From the NCBI RefSeq assembly GCF_029109325.1, contig NZ_JAQKQJ010000018.1, forward strand, positions 248,001-312,000: 64,000 nt of DNA, in the 5' to 3' direction. Positions 41,069 to 48,288 of this stretch are shown here, one piece after another (the stretch's first letter is position 1; each line of letters starts with the position of its first letter). This DNA is from Nodosilinea sp. PGN35. Lineage in GTDB: Bacteria > Cyanobacteriota > Cyanobacteriia > Phormidesmidales > Phormidesmidaceae. The notes under the pieces are model-generated. The model made no database searches. It saw nothing but the letters and a program-made list of their open reading frames with translations, and was not told the origin of the DNA. The position numbers were made by a program, and so were the translations under genes.

Positions 41069-41275
41069 CTAAGCGCTGATGAGTTCAACAACGGGGCTAC
41101 TACCCGCTGCTAGCTCATAGTTTAAACGCTCAAACCCAATCACCGTGCCTGCCTGGTTTTTAATCAGCAACACCTCTTCACCCGTTTCCTCAGCGATAAA
41201 TTCCTCGGCGGGGTCACTAAACCAGACCGTCAGCGTTTTACCAACCTCGTCATAGTAAATTTTCAGGGTGTCCAT
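41069..41275 (-). CDS. DUF2283 family putative antitoxin
   Basis: A 68-residue DUF2283 protein (MDTLKIYYDEVGKTLTVWFS, then EETGEEVLLIKNQAGTVIGF). Its start overlaps the toxin-like gene at 41263 by 13 bases, so the two are probably translated together as toxin and antitoxin. A similar pair exists at 14314-14780. Confidence 0.8.
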   Translation of the reverse strand: MDTLKIYYDEVGKTLTVWFSDPAEEFIAEETGEEVLLIKNQAGTVIGFERLNYELAAGSSPVVELISA

Positions 41276-41577
41276 ACGACTGCTCCTTCCTTGATTTTGT
41301 TGGTGCGGTACGCCGTGATGATGAAGCCGTCCCCGTTGAGGTATCTAACCACCACGCAGATTAAGTAAGGCGGCTCGACTCCATAGTGTAAGTAAACCGA
41401 TGGGTCGCTTTTACTTTGCCGAATTTCGATGGGTGTTTGCAACGCTTGCTGAACTAGAACCTCCTTGCCCCGCATAATTGGATGCTTCAGAGTGGCAATT
41501 ACATCCCAATAGGCAGCCGTCGTGCGAACCTGCCGACCCAAAGGCGTTGTGACTGCAAGATAGGCATCCTCTGCCAT
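41263..41577 (-). CDS. Toxin-like nuclease-fold protein paired with DUF2283
   Basis: The 104-residue product reads HPIMRGKEVLVQQALQTPIE, IRQSKSDPSVYLHYGVEPPY, LICVVVRYLNGDGFIITAYRT. The order (HP...R..., then a strand with Tyr, then xAYRT) resembles DUF4258/phage-barnase-like small nucleases, but this is a by-eye match. The gene is 21 bases after the XRE copy B stop, in the place where brnT sits behind copy A. Confidence 0.65.
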   Translation of the reverse strand: MAEDAYLAVTTPLGRQVRTTAAYWDVIATLKHPIMRGKEVLVQQALQTPIEIRQSKSDPSVYLHYGVEPPYLICVVVRYLNGDGFIITAYRTNKIKEGAVVWTP

Positions 41578-41598
41578 GGTATCCCTAACAACTGTCAG

Positions 41599-41832
41599 CT
41601 AATCCTCAACAATAGTTCCCAGGTAAAGCCGCACAAACTCCTTGGCCGCCAAGGGGTTCAGGGTTTTAAGCACCTGGGTAATCTGCACAATCGTCTCCGA
41701 GGATGGCTCCCGCTGGTCATGCACCCACTTGAATACCGCAGAGCGGTCAATCCCCAAGGCAACCGCTAGCTTGTTTTGGCTAATGCCGTAGGTCTCTAAA
41801 ACCTGTCTAAGTGCTTCATTTGCCCTTCCCAT
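41599..41832 (-). CDS. XRE-family helix-turn-helix regulator, module copy B
   Basis: A 77-residue paralogue of the regulator at 39283-39534, identical over most of its length (MGRANEALRQVLETYGISQN, KLAVALGIDRSAVFKWVHDQ). It differs by conservative changes such as VEITQVLKSLN to VQITQVLKTLN, and is shorter at the C-terminus. The open frame extends 32 codons upstream, through the operator, so MGRANE is the start. It heads the toxin operon that runs down to 40487. Confidence 0.88.
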   Translation of the reverse strand: MGRANEALRQVLETYGISQNKLAVALGIDRSAVFKWVHDQREPSSETIVQITQVLKTLNPLAAKEFVRLYLGTIVED

Positions 41833-41866
41833 ACCCTGATCGTCCCAAAGGATGGCGGTAGGGTAA

Positions 41867-41925
41867 ATGTTGTCTACATCGACAACATGCGCTACAGTTC
41901 TTCTTGTGGTCGCACTAGACAACAT
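41867..41925. promoter_or_regulatory. Operator palindrome and half-site, module copy B
   Basis: ATGTTGTC (41867-41874) and GACAACAT (41881-41888) with spacer TACATC are identical to copy A. The extra half-site at 41918-41925 (GACAACAT) is even more complete than in copy A. Conservation of both sites while flanks differ supports function. Confidence 0.75.
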
Positions 41926-41939
41926 CAAGGACGCAGCCC

Positions 41940-42183
41940 ATGTCAGAAGAATTTATCCCCAACAGCGAAATCTACAACGCCCCGCCCAGCAGCCCCGCCC
42001 CCACCCAGCCCAGCCGCGAACCCATCCACATCACCATCATCGGCCCTGCGATCGGTATCGACCTGGTGGTCAAAACCCTGCACCACCTCGGCTTTGCCGA
42101 ACCCCGCGCCTGGAGCAAACTCCAGAACGACCTCAGCACCGGCAGACACCATGCGTATCCTCACCAAATGGCTGCGGTATTAG
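41940..42183 (+). pseudogene. Small cyanobacterial protein, module copy B, frameshifted
   Basis: The first 70 codons match the gene at 39641 (MSEEFIPNSEIYNAPPSSPA, LGFAEPRAWSKLQND). One extra base near 42147 (GGCAGACACCATG against GGCAGACCCATG) then shifts the frame, so RILTKWLRY is lost and a longer unrelated tail to 42212 is read instead. The interval to the original stop is 244 bases, one more than copy A. Confidence 0.85.
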
Positions 42184-42527
42184 GTGGCTATTCGCTCACC
42201 TGTCGCCCATAACAGCAACTCCCCCATGCCAGCTTGCTACAGTGCGAACTACCATTCATCATCCCGTCGAAACCCATTCCCGAGCGATCGCGCTTAATCG
42301 GTAAGGCCTTTGCTAATGGCGAATCTTTAACTTACCCGCACGGGTGAAGCCCCCTGTTTTTGCAGGTGATAGTCTTAAATTGGGCTAAGGTTTGGCTGTG
42401 TCTATAGCTACTGGCTTGACGACAACAACCCTACAAAGACGCGCCACGCTTTAGCTCAGATCATTCCTGCATGTGTGGCATGGGTTTAAGGCGGTGTCAT
42501 CTGAAGCAAAACAACCGTTTGCCAGGC

Positions 42528-44204
42528 ATGTACTGGGCAACGATTGTTTTGTTAGCTATGAGCCCCTTGTATGGGCGATCGCCCAGGGCATTTGCCTCTA
42601 GTACAGCTGGGCAAGTTGTAGCTGGAGAGACCGCCAACCAGTGCAGTGACGCAGAGGTTCAATACTGGGTAGAGCGCTGGAGGCGATCGCACCTGCCAGC
42701 AGCCCCTCAGCTCAGAGCCTGTGCAAGTTTGGCCGTGCCCCCTCTAATTGACCTCCTAAATGATGACAACCTCAGCCTGACAGCCCGAGGGTTGACGGCC
42801 CGACTACTGGCTCAGATCGGTTCGATCGAGGCCGTGAATGCTCTGCTGGCGGCGGCCCAAAATAGTGATCTGCAGCCATCCATTCAGCAAGCCTTTAGAG
42901 TGCTAAATTCCGCAAAACCAGAGGCGGTGCCTACCTTGGTAGAGGCTCTGTATGCTGAGCCCTCAACCACCGCCACTACCGCTGCGATCGCCCTGGGGCA
43001 GCTCGGTTCAGAACCGGCCATTCTGGCTCTTTTAGCAGCGCTGTCTAGCGAATCGCATCAAACAGCTGCCTTTGCCGGTCTGGGGGCAACCAACCCCAAC
43101 TCAAGGGTGGCCTTAACTACCCTAGTGACGGCTCTCGACTCAGATAGTGAACTCGTTCAGGTCGGCGCTGCCTACGGGCTGGCGGCCATGGGCGCTGGAG
43201 CCGAAGCTGCCGTTCCAGCATTGGTCAATCGGCTTGAGCAGGGCCGCCCTTGGGAGCCAGCCATTGTAATTCATGATCTAGAAAATCCAGATGGATTTTT
43301 TCTGGAAGCGCATCCAAACAGCAGCGCCAGAGTCATGATGGTCTACGCGCTGGGGGAAATTAATCCAGGCAATACGCGATCGCTAACGGCTCTTCTCCAG
43401 ATCCTTCTGATCAGGAATTGGGAGCGTCAGGAGTTGGATGAAAATGTCAAAGATGCCGCGATCGAAGCCCTCAAAAAACTCACTTCAGAAGACTTGCCAG
43501 CTCTGTTGAATACTGAAATATTTTCTTATCCTGAAATTGTTGAGCTGATCGATCAGATTGTGGATTTTGATCTCGATCTTGAGCTGGTCAACCTGTTGCG
43601 TAACCCGAATCAGTCTTTAGAACATCGCGTTGTAGCTGTCCGAGTTTTAGGTGACTATAAACCCGGTTCCGAGGCCGCTTTTACCGCACTGCTCAACCTG
43701 GTTCAAGATTCTGACGCGCCCCTCAGACTGCGCTGGGAAGCAGCCTTGGCCCTCGGATACATAGGTGATCCGAGGGCTATTCCCAGCCTGCGAAGCCTTC
43801 TGGTAGAGATGAACTATGCCGAGCGGCTGAGAAGGTATTACGATAGTTTTTTGGGCTTTGAGCCTGCTCAGCCTGAGGATGAATTGGCCGCCTATTTCTT
43901 CTCAGCTCTAGGTCAGCTTGAGTTTGAAAAAACCTATCAGCTATCTGCCTGCATAGACTCCTGGCAAGGCTACAATTCTGTCTGCACTATTGATAAAAGT
44001 CAGGCAAGCTTAGAAAATGATCCGCTAGTTTGGTTTGCCTTTCGTCACCCTGAAATGTTCAAAGATATCGTTGGTCTAGGTTATCAAATCTCAGCTGCTG
44101 GCGTTGGTCAGGTAGCTGCCAACGTTAGCAATTACCAAGCCTCAAGCACCCCTGTTATTTGCCGATCGCGCTTAGTCAGTCGGTGGCTATGGCGATGTCG
44201 ATAA
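42528..44204 (+). CDS. Exported HEAT-repeat protein
   Basis: From MYWATIVLLAMSPLYGRSPR (42528), which looks like a signal sequence, the protein has 558 residues of HEAT/PBS-lyase-like repeats (for example VPPLIDLLNDDNLSLTARGL, ALGQLGSEPAILALLAALSS, LALGYIGDPRAIPSLRSLL). The frame allows 19 more codons upstream. The last 90 residues contain several Cys (YQLSACIDSWQGYNSVCTID) and no repeat. It is probably a periplasmic scaffold. The partner is unknown. The gap 42213-42470 contains no other gene. Confidence 0.75.
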   Translation: MYWATIVLLAMSPLYGRSPRAFASSTAGQVVAGETANQCSDAEVQYWVERWRRSHLPAAPQLRACASLAVPPLIDLLNDDNLSLTARGLTARLLAQIGSIEAVNALLAAAQNSDLQPSIQQAFRVLNSAKPEAVPTLVEALYAEPSTTATTAAIALGQLGSEPAILALLAALSSESHQTAAFAGLGATNPNSRVALTTLVTALDSDSELVQVGAAYGLAAMGAGAEAAVPALVNRLEQGRPWEPAIVIHDLENPDGFFLEAHPNSSARVMMVYALGEINPGNTRSLTALLQILLIRNWERQELDENVKDAAIEALKKLTSEDLPALLNTEIFSYPEIVELIDQIVDFDLDLELVNLLRNPNQSLEHRVVAVRVLGDYKPGSEAAFTALLNLVQDSDAPLRLRWEAALALGYIGDPRAIPSLRSLLVEMNYAERLRRYYDSFLGFEPAQPEDELAAYFFSALGQLEFEKTYQLSACIDSWQGYNSVCTIDKSQASLENDPLVWFAFRHPEMFKDIVGLGYQISAAGVGQVAANVSNYQASSTPVICRSRLVSRWLWRCR

Positions 44205-44297
44205 TCAATTTGAGCTAATGCTGAACCGATGCGGTTGAATCGATGGGAAAAGTGACACTGAAAGGCTCAAGACTTGGTTTGGCAGATTGTTGATCCC

Positions 44298-46454
44298 ATG
44301 AAAACACCCTCTTTGCACCCACCTCGCTTTAGGCACCGCTCCTTTAGGGGCCAAAGGCTGGTGGGGGCAGATTTTAGCGGGCAAGACCTGCGCGGCGCAG
44401 ATTTTACGGGTGCTTCGCTGATTGGCGCTAACTTTAGCCACTGTCAGGCAGGGCTGGGACTGTCTCAACTGGTGGGGTTAGCCATGGCCGTCGTGCTGAT
44501 GGCCGTCTTAGCCGGGTTTATTACGGGCTATGCCACCAGCGTTCTCGGTGTTTTTAAGACTAGTGGCCAAGCTCTCGGTGACTATGCTTTGCTGTCTGGG
44601 CTGCTCAGCGCGGGCATTCTGGCGGTTTTTTTGGGGTTTGCCCTGGGGCGGGGGCTCGCGTTTGCCGGGGCGATCGCAGTTACCCTAGCGGCTCTGACGG
44701 CGATGACGGCGGCGATCGCCTCTGCTCAGGTGGCTACCCTGGCCATTGTGCAGTCCTTTGCGATCGCCGGGGCGGTGGCGGGTGTCCTCTACGGTGCCGT
44801 AGGGTTTGCCGCCGCCATCGCCCTCAGTGGTCTCCGGTTTTTAATCGCGGTGGTGGCGGTGGCGGGGGTGGCCGCCCTTGTGGGTATTCTTTTTGGCGTC
44901 GATGCGGCGGGCGCAGATCTATGGCTGGCCTGTGCGATCGCCGCCGTTCTTTCGCTAATTTTGCTGGCCCTGGCGCTCCAGGCCGGCTGGCGCGCCTGGC
45001 AGGGTGAACTCCGCTACGCGTTGCTGCGGCAGATTGCCATTGCCCTGACTGCCCAGGGCACCTGCTTTCGTGGGGCCGATCTAACCGACGCCAACTTTGC
45101 CAACGCGCTACTCCGCAACGTAGACCTGCGCGAGGCCAGGCTGATCAGAACCAACTGGGGCCAGGTTCAGCAGCTGAAGCGATCGCGCCTGGAGGGTACC
45201 TACCTGGCCCATCCTCAACTTCAGCGGCTGGTGATCACCAAAGACGGTCACGATCAAAGCTTTGAGCGCCAAGACCTGCGGGGCTTAAACCTGGAGGGGG
45301 CCAACCTGGCCGACGCCAATCTCATGGGGGTTGACCTGGGCGACTCCACCCTGGTCGGGGCCGACCTGTCGCGCGCCAACCTGGTGCAGGCCCAGCTCCA
45401 GCGCACCAGCCTGGCCCAGGCCTGCCTGACCGGGGCCTACATTCAAGACTGGGGCATTGCTACCAGCACCAATCTGGAGCAGGTGCGCTGCGACTACATT
45501 TTTATGCGGCTGCCCACCAAAGACGACCCCGACCCCTGCCGCAAGCCCGACAACCGCAACGAGGTATTTGAAGCAGGCGATTTCTCTGACTTCATTGCCC
45601 CAATGATTAAAACCCTCGATCTGTACCGGCAGCAGAACGTTGACCCCCGAGAAGTGGCCCAGCAGTACAAAACCCTAGACCTCTACCACCACGAAGGCAT
45701 TGACCCGGCGGCGGCGGCGATCGCGCTCAAATCCCTTGCTGACCAGTACCCCAGTTCCCGTCTTCAGGTCGTGGCTCTAGAGGGTCGGGGCCAGGAGAAA
45801 ATTCGCCTTCAGGCCCGAGTCACTGGCGATTTAGACCGCTCAGAACTGAGTGAAGAGTATTTTGAGCGCTACGGCGCGATCAAGGCCATGCCCTACGGCG
45901 ACATTCAGGCCCTGCTGGCGGGCATGGCCGAAAAAGACCAGCGCATTCGCAGCCTCGAAACTATGGTGACCAGCGCCATCGCCAACAACCGCTTTTACGT
46001 TGAAACCTACTACAACCTGGGGGATACCGTGGCAGAGAAGCATGAACCGCAGTTCAGCGCCGGGGGCGACATCAACTACGTCGGCGGCGATATTCGCGAT
46101 GTCACAGGCGTCGTCAGTTTGGGGGCCATTCAGGGCGAGGTGTCTAACACCATCGGTCAGCTCCCCGCCGACTCGGCAGAGCGGGCCTCTCTAAAAGAGC
46201 TTTTAACCCAGCTTCAGGCGGCGATCGCAGCAGAGCCAGCCCTAGCCGACGACGACAAGGCCGAAGCCCTGGGGCAGGTCAAAACCCTGGCCGAGGCCGC
46301 CCAGGCCCCCGCCGATGGCCCCCGCCAAAAAGCGGCCAAAACCGCCGTTAAAATTCTCAAGGGCACCGCCGCCGGGCTGCCCAGCACCACCAAGCTAGTG
46401 GAAGAGATCAATAAACTGCTGCCGGCGATCGTGACTCTCATCGGCCTGCTCTAG
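44298..46454 (+). CDS. Pentapeptide-repeat membrane protein with a helical C-terminal domain
   Basis: The 718-residue product (MKTPSLHPPRFRHRS...) has pentapeptide repeats at about 20-50 (LRGADFTGASLIGANF) and about 255-400 (LRGLNLEGANLADANLMGVD). Between them are about six membrane segments (LVGLAMAVVLMAVLAGFITG to LILLALALQAG). The C-terminal 250 residues contain two copies of a QQYKTLDLYHHEGIDPA-like motif, then GGDINYVGGDIRDVTG and a helical end resembling the adaptor tails of cyanobacterial TIR/NACHT proteins. That last comparison is by eye. Function is unknown. Confidence 0.72.
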   Translation: MKTPSLHPPRFRHRSFRGQRLVGADFSGQDLRGADFTGASLIGANFSHCQAGLGLSQLVGLAMAVVLMAVLAGFITGYATSVLGVFKTSGQALGDYALLSGLLSAGILAVFLGFALGRGLAFAGAIAVTLAALTAMTAAIASAQVATLAIVQSFAIAGAVAGVLYGAVGFAAAIALSGLRFLIAVVAVAGVAALVGILFGVDAAGADLWLACAIAAVLSLILLALALQAGWRAWQGELRYALLRQIAIALTAQGTCFRGADLTDANFANALLRNVDLREARLIRTNWGQVQQLKRSRLEGTYLAHPQLQRLVITKDGHDQSFERQDLRGLNLEGANLADANLMGVDLGDSTLVGADLSRANLVQAQLQRTSLAQACLTGAYIQDWGIATSTNLEQVRCDYIFMRLPTKDDPDPCRKPDNRNEVFEAGDFSDFIAPMIKTLDLYRQQNVDPREVAQQYKTLDLYHHEGIDPAAAAIALKSLADQYPSSRLQVVALEGRGQEKIRLQARVTGDLDRSELSEEYFERYGAIKAMPYGDIQALLAGMAEKDQRIRSLETMVTSAIANNRFYVETYYNLGDTVAEKHEPQFSAGGDINYVGGDIRDVTGVVSLGAIQGEVSNTIGQLPADSAERASLKELLTQLQAAIAAEPALADDDKAEALGQVKTLAEAAQAPADGPRQKAAKTAVKILKGTAAGLPSTTKLVEEINKLLPAIVTLIGLL

Positions 46455-46585
46455 GGGCAGTAACCCACCTGGGGGCTCAGGTGCAAACCCCTTGTGTGTC
46501 CTGCAATCTCCCTTTCTCCTCCTCCCTTACCACACTCGATATATTCCCGATCGACTTATCTGCCAGGGGAGAATGGCTATTGGGC

Positions 46586-46860
46586 ATGAACATCAAAGAC
46601 CCGCAAGCCCACAGCATGGCTCGGGAATTAGCTGCTCTGACCGGCAAAAGCCTCACCGATGCGGTCAAAATGGCGCTTCAGCAGGCGCTCACCCAGATAA
46701 GGCCAACCAGGTTACCTCTGAGCCCCGTCCTCTAGTCAAACACCTGAACGAAATTGCCCTGCGCTGCGCCGCCCTGCCAGAAGTTGACAGCCGCAATCCA
46801 GACAAAATTTTAGGCTACGACAACGGCATGTCCTCAGGAATGTCCTCAGGAATATTTTAG
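46586..46860 (+). pseudogene. vapB: VapB-type antitoxin, frameshifted, without VapC
   Basis: MNIKDPQAHSMARELAALTG KSLTDAVKMALQQAL is a typical VapB start, but the frame then gives TQIRPTRLPLSPVL and a stop. One base over, DKANQVTSEPRPLVKHLNEI ALRCAALPEVDSRNPDKILG YD continues normally to a stop at 46860. The interval of 275 bases is one short of a multiple of three, with the break near 46693-46699. No VapC gene follows. The last residues (NGMSSGMSSGIF) come from the TCCTCAGGA repeats. Confidence 0.83.
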
Positions 46861-46886
46861 AAATGTCCTCAGGAATGTCCTCAGGA
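46831..46886. promoter_or_regulatory. Four TCCTCAGGA sites (two 12-bp-spaced pairs)
   Basis: TCCTCAGGA occurs at 46831, 46843, 46866 and 46878. Within each pair the sites start 12 bases apart with ATG between, and the pairs are 35 bases apart. The sites end five bases before a good -10 (TAGAAT, 46892-46897). The same motif and spacing precede the helix-turn-helix gene at 47100-47666. Confidence 0.85.
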
Positions 46887-46902
46887 CATGCTAGAATAAG
46901 AC

Positions 46903-47107
46903 CAAGGTTGAAGGGCCCAGGGAGACACCGCCCCCACTGGTGGGTATAGCTCCTGCTGGCAAACTCCTACGCCAGAGCGGCTGACAGCCCATTGCCCCTC
47001 CAAAAGAGAGGTGATGCCAGTGCTACCACCAACATCACCAAAGGAAAAAAAGGAAACAAACAAGTTGTCATTAGACCAGCAGTTGCAGTGCTGGTCTTTT
47101 TATTTTA
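46903..47107 (+). ncRNA. Putative small RNA with intrinsic terminator
   Basis: A -10 (TAGAAT, 46892-46897) lies just downstream of the TCCTCAGGA sites, and a strong intrinsic terminator ends at about 47107. Between them are some 200 bases with no good protein frame: the one start with a ribosome-like site (ATG 47014) reads straight through the terminator. Several internal arms can pair (for example CCACTGGTGGG). The 3' end overlaps the 3' end of the helix-turn-helix gene on the other strand. Transcription is inferred. Confidence 0.55.
47073..47106 (+). terminator. Rho-independent terminator
   Basis: AGACCAGCA (47073-47081) pairs perfectly with TGCTGGTCT (47089-47097) around GTTGCAG, followed by TTTTATTTT. 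The T-run is on the plus strand, so it ends a plus-strand transcript. Confidence 0.9.
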
Positions 47108-47666
47108 AACGCTTTGTGACCTTCCAGGCAATTTCGCCGTTTTTTCGGTATCCAGAGCGGCTGAAGATAAACCCGGCCTCAGAGAAGCGATCGCCGTAGC
47201 TCTCCATCTCCTTGGGCGACAAATCTAGCAGTCCAGCCAGTTCACTAGTGCTAAACAGCCACCCGTTGCGAGCGGCATTTTCAAGGGTTTCAAAGTACTG
47301 CACTGGATCGGGTTGCCCAAACCCCATGCGCCCCATCAGCTCCGCCAGAGCGCCAAGCATGCCGCCAAAATCGTGGGGGGCAATGGTCAGGTCAGAACCG
47401 CCGCCAGTCTGGCCGCTGCCGTTGTTGCCTGACCGCTGCCGCAGCCCTCGCGCTTCAATAAACTCAGCGGCGCTGCCCCCCTGGTGAATAAACCGGTGCA
47501 GCTCGTCCATCAGCTGTAGCTGCTGGGCGGTGATGTAGGAGCGCTGCCCAACTTTTTGAGGCACAACCTTTAAGTCCTGCATGCGCTTATACACGGCGCT
47601 GCGGGCCAGACTATAGCGGTCTTGCAGCTGACTGACTGGATACCGATCAATTTCTCCAGGGTTCAT
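47100..47666 (-). CDS. Helix-turn-helix protein with N-terminal MerR-like domain
   Basis: The 188-residue protein has an N-terminal HTH (YPVSQLQDRYSLARSAVYKR MQDLKVVPQK, then RSYITAQQLQLMDELHRFI), a Gly-rich linker (RSGNNGSGQTGGGSD), a hydrophobic segment GGMLGALAELMGRMGFG and a second HTH-like end (LFSTSELAGLLDLSPKEMES). The family is not known to me. The start at 47666 lies five bases from TCCTCTGGA-type sites, so autoregulation is likely. It is the best candidate to bind the TCCTSAGGA pairs. Confidence 0.75.
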   Translation of the reverse strand: MNPGEIDRYPVSQLQDRYSLARSAVYKRMQDLKVVPQKVGQRSYITAQQLQLMDELHRFIHQGGSAAEFIEARGLRQRSGNNGSGQTGGGSDLTIAPHDFGGMLGALAELMGRMGFGQPDPVQYFETLENAARNGWLFSTSELAGLLDLSPKEMESYGDRFSEAGFIFSRSGYRKNGEIAWKVTKRLK

Positions 47667-47671
47667 CGCTA

Positions 47672-47741
47672 TCCTCTGGACAATCCTCAGGATGTTGCCT
47701 CAGTATCGCCTAAAAACCTGTCTCCTGGACAGTCCTGAGGA
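47672..47741. promoter_or_regulatory. Two 12-bp-spaced TCCTSAGGA-type site pairs upstream of the HTH gene
   Basis: Pair 1 is TCCTCTGGA (47672) and TCCTCAGGA (47684). Pair 2 is TCTCCTGGA (47721) and TCCTGAGGA (47733). Starts are 12 bases apart in both pairs, as at 46831-46886. They lie 6 to 75 bases before the HTH start. The remaining gap to 47946 contains a possible TATAGT (about 47908) for the next gene. Confidence 0.82.
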
Positions 47742-47946
47742 TGCTTTTTCACAAAAACGCGCCTTTACCGAGGCCCCAGGCTGTTTTTGAGTTTTGCTAC
47801 GCGCTGTTGGGGCAGCTGGATTCAACTCCCACGGGCTGAATTCAAAAAATCCGCTGGACTGTAAAAACTCTTTTCCTACCCGAGCTTTGGCAGGCAGAGC
47901 GCTAAATTTATAGTTTTATAGGGTTAACCCTGGCGAGGTTTGACCC

Positions 47947-48279
47947 ATGAGCACAGCGTACTACTCTTGGAACGTGCAGGCCCTGGTTGAGTGGCTGAAG
48001 CTAGAGCTAAATCACCACAAGAGTTCTAGAGACTTGTCAACAGCCTTGCAGGTGCATCCCACCATTCTGAGCCACTGGCTCCAGGCATCTTTGCCCACGA
48101 TTACACTGCAAGATATTCGCTGCATTGCTCAATATCGGGGCTGGAGCGTGCGCCAAACCCTGCGCTGGCTAGAACTTCAGCCAGCCCACGTCGATGCCCT
48201 GATTGTGGCAGATCCCCTGGCCTATCGAGTGAGCTGGAGCGATGCCAAGGCCATCTGGTTTGGCCCACCAGCGGCCTAG
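47947..48279 (+). CDS. Hypothetical protein with HTH-like helices
   Basis: The 110-residue product (MSTAYYSWNVQALVEWLKLE...) has helix pairs LSTALQVHPTILSHWLQASL and ITLQDIRCIAQYRGWSVRQT LRWLELQ that resemble a Cro/C1-type helix-turn-helix. I do not recognise the family. Its position next to the HTH gene may indicate a role in the same local circuit, which is only a suggestion. It converges on the phospholipase D-like gene. Confidence 0.6.
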   Translation: MSTAYYSWNVQALVEWLKLELNHHKSSRDLSTALQVHPTILSHWLQASLPTITLQDIRCIAQYRGWSVRQTLRWLELQPAHVDALIVADPLAYRVSWSDAKAIWFGPPAA

Positions 48280-48288
48280 GGGCGATCG

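Noticed and set aside
47014..47199. Small ORF starting MPVLPPTSPKEKKET in the putative RNA
   Set aside because: It reads through the intrinsic terminator and antisense to the HTH gene, so it is unlikely to be translated in full.
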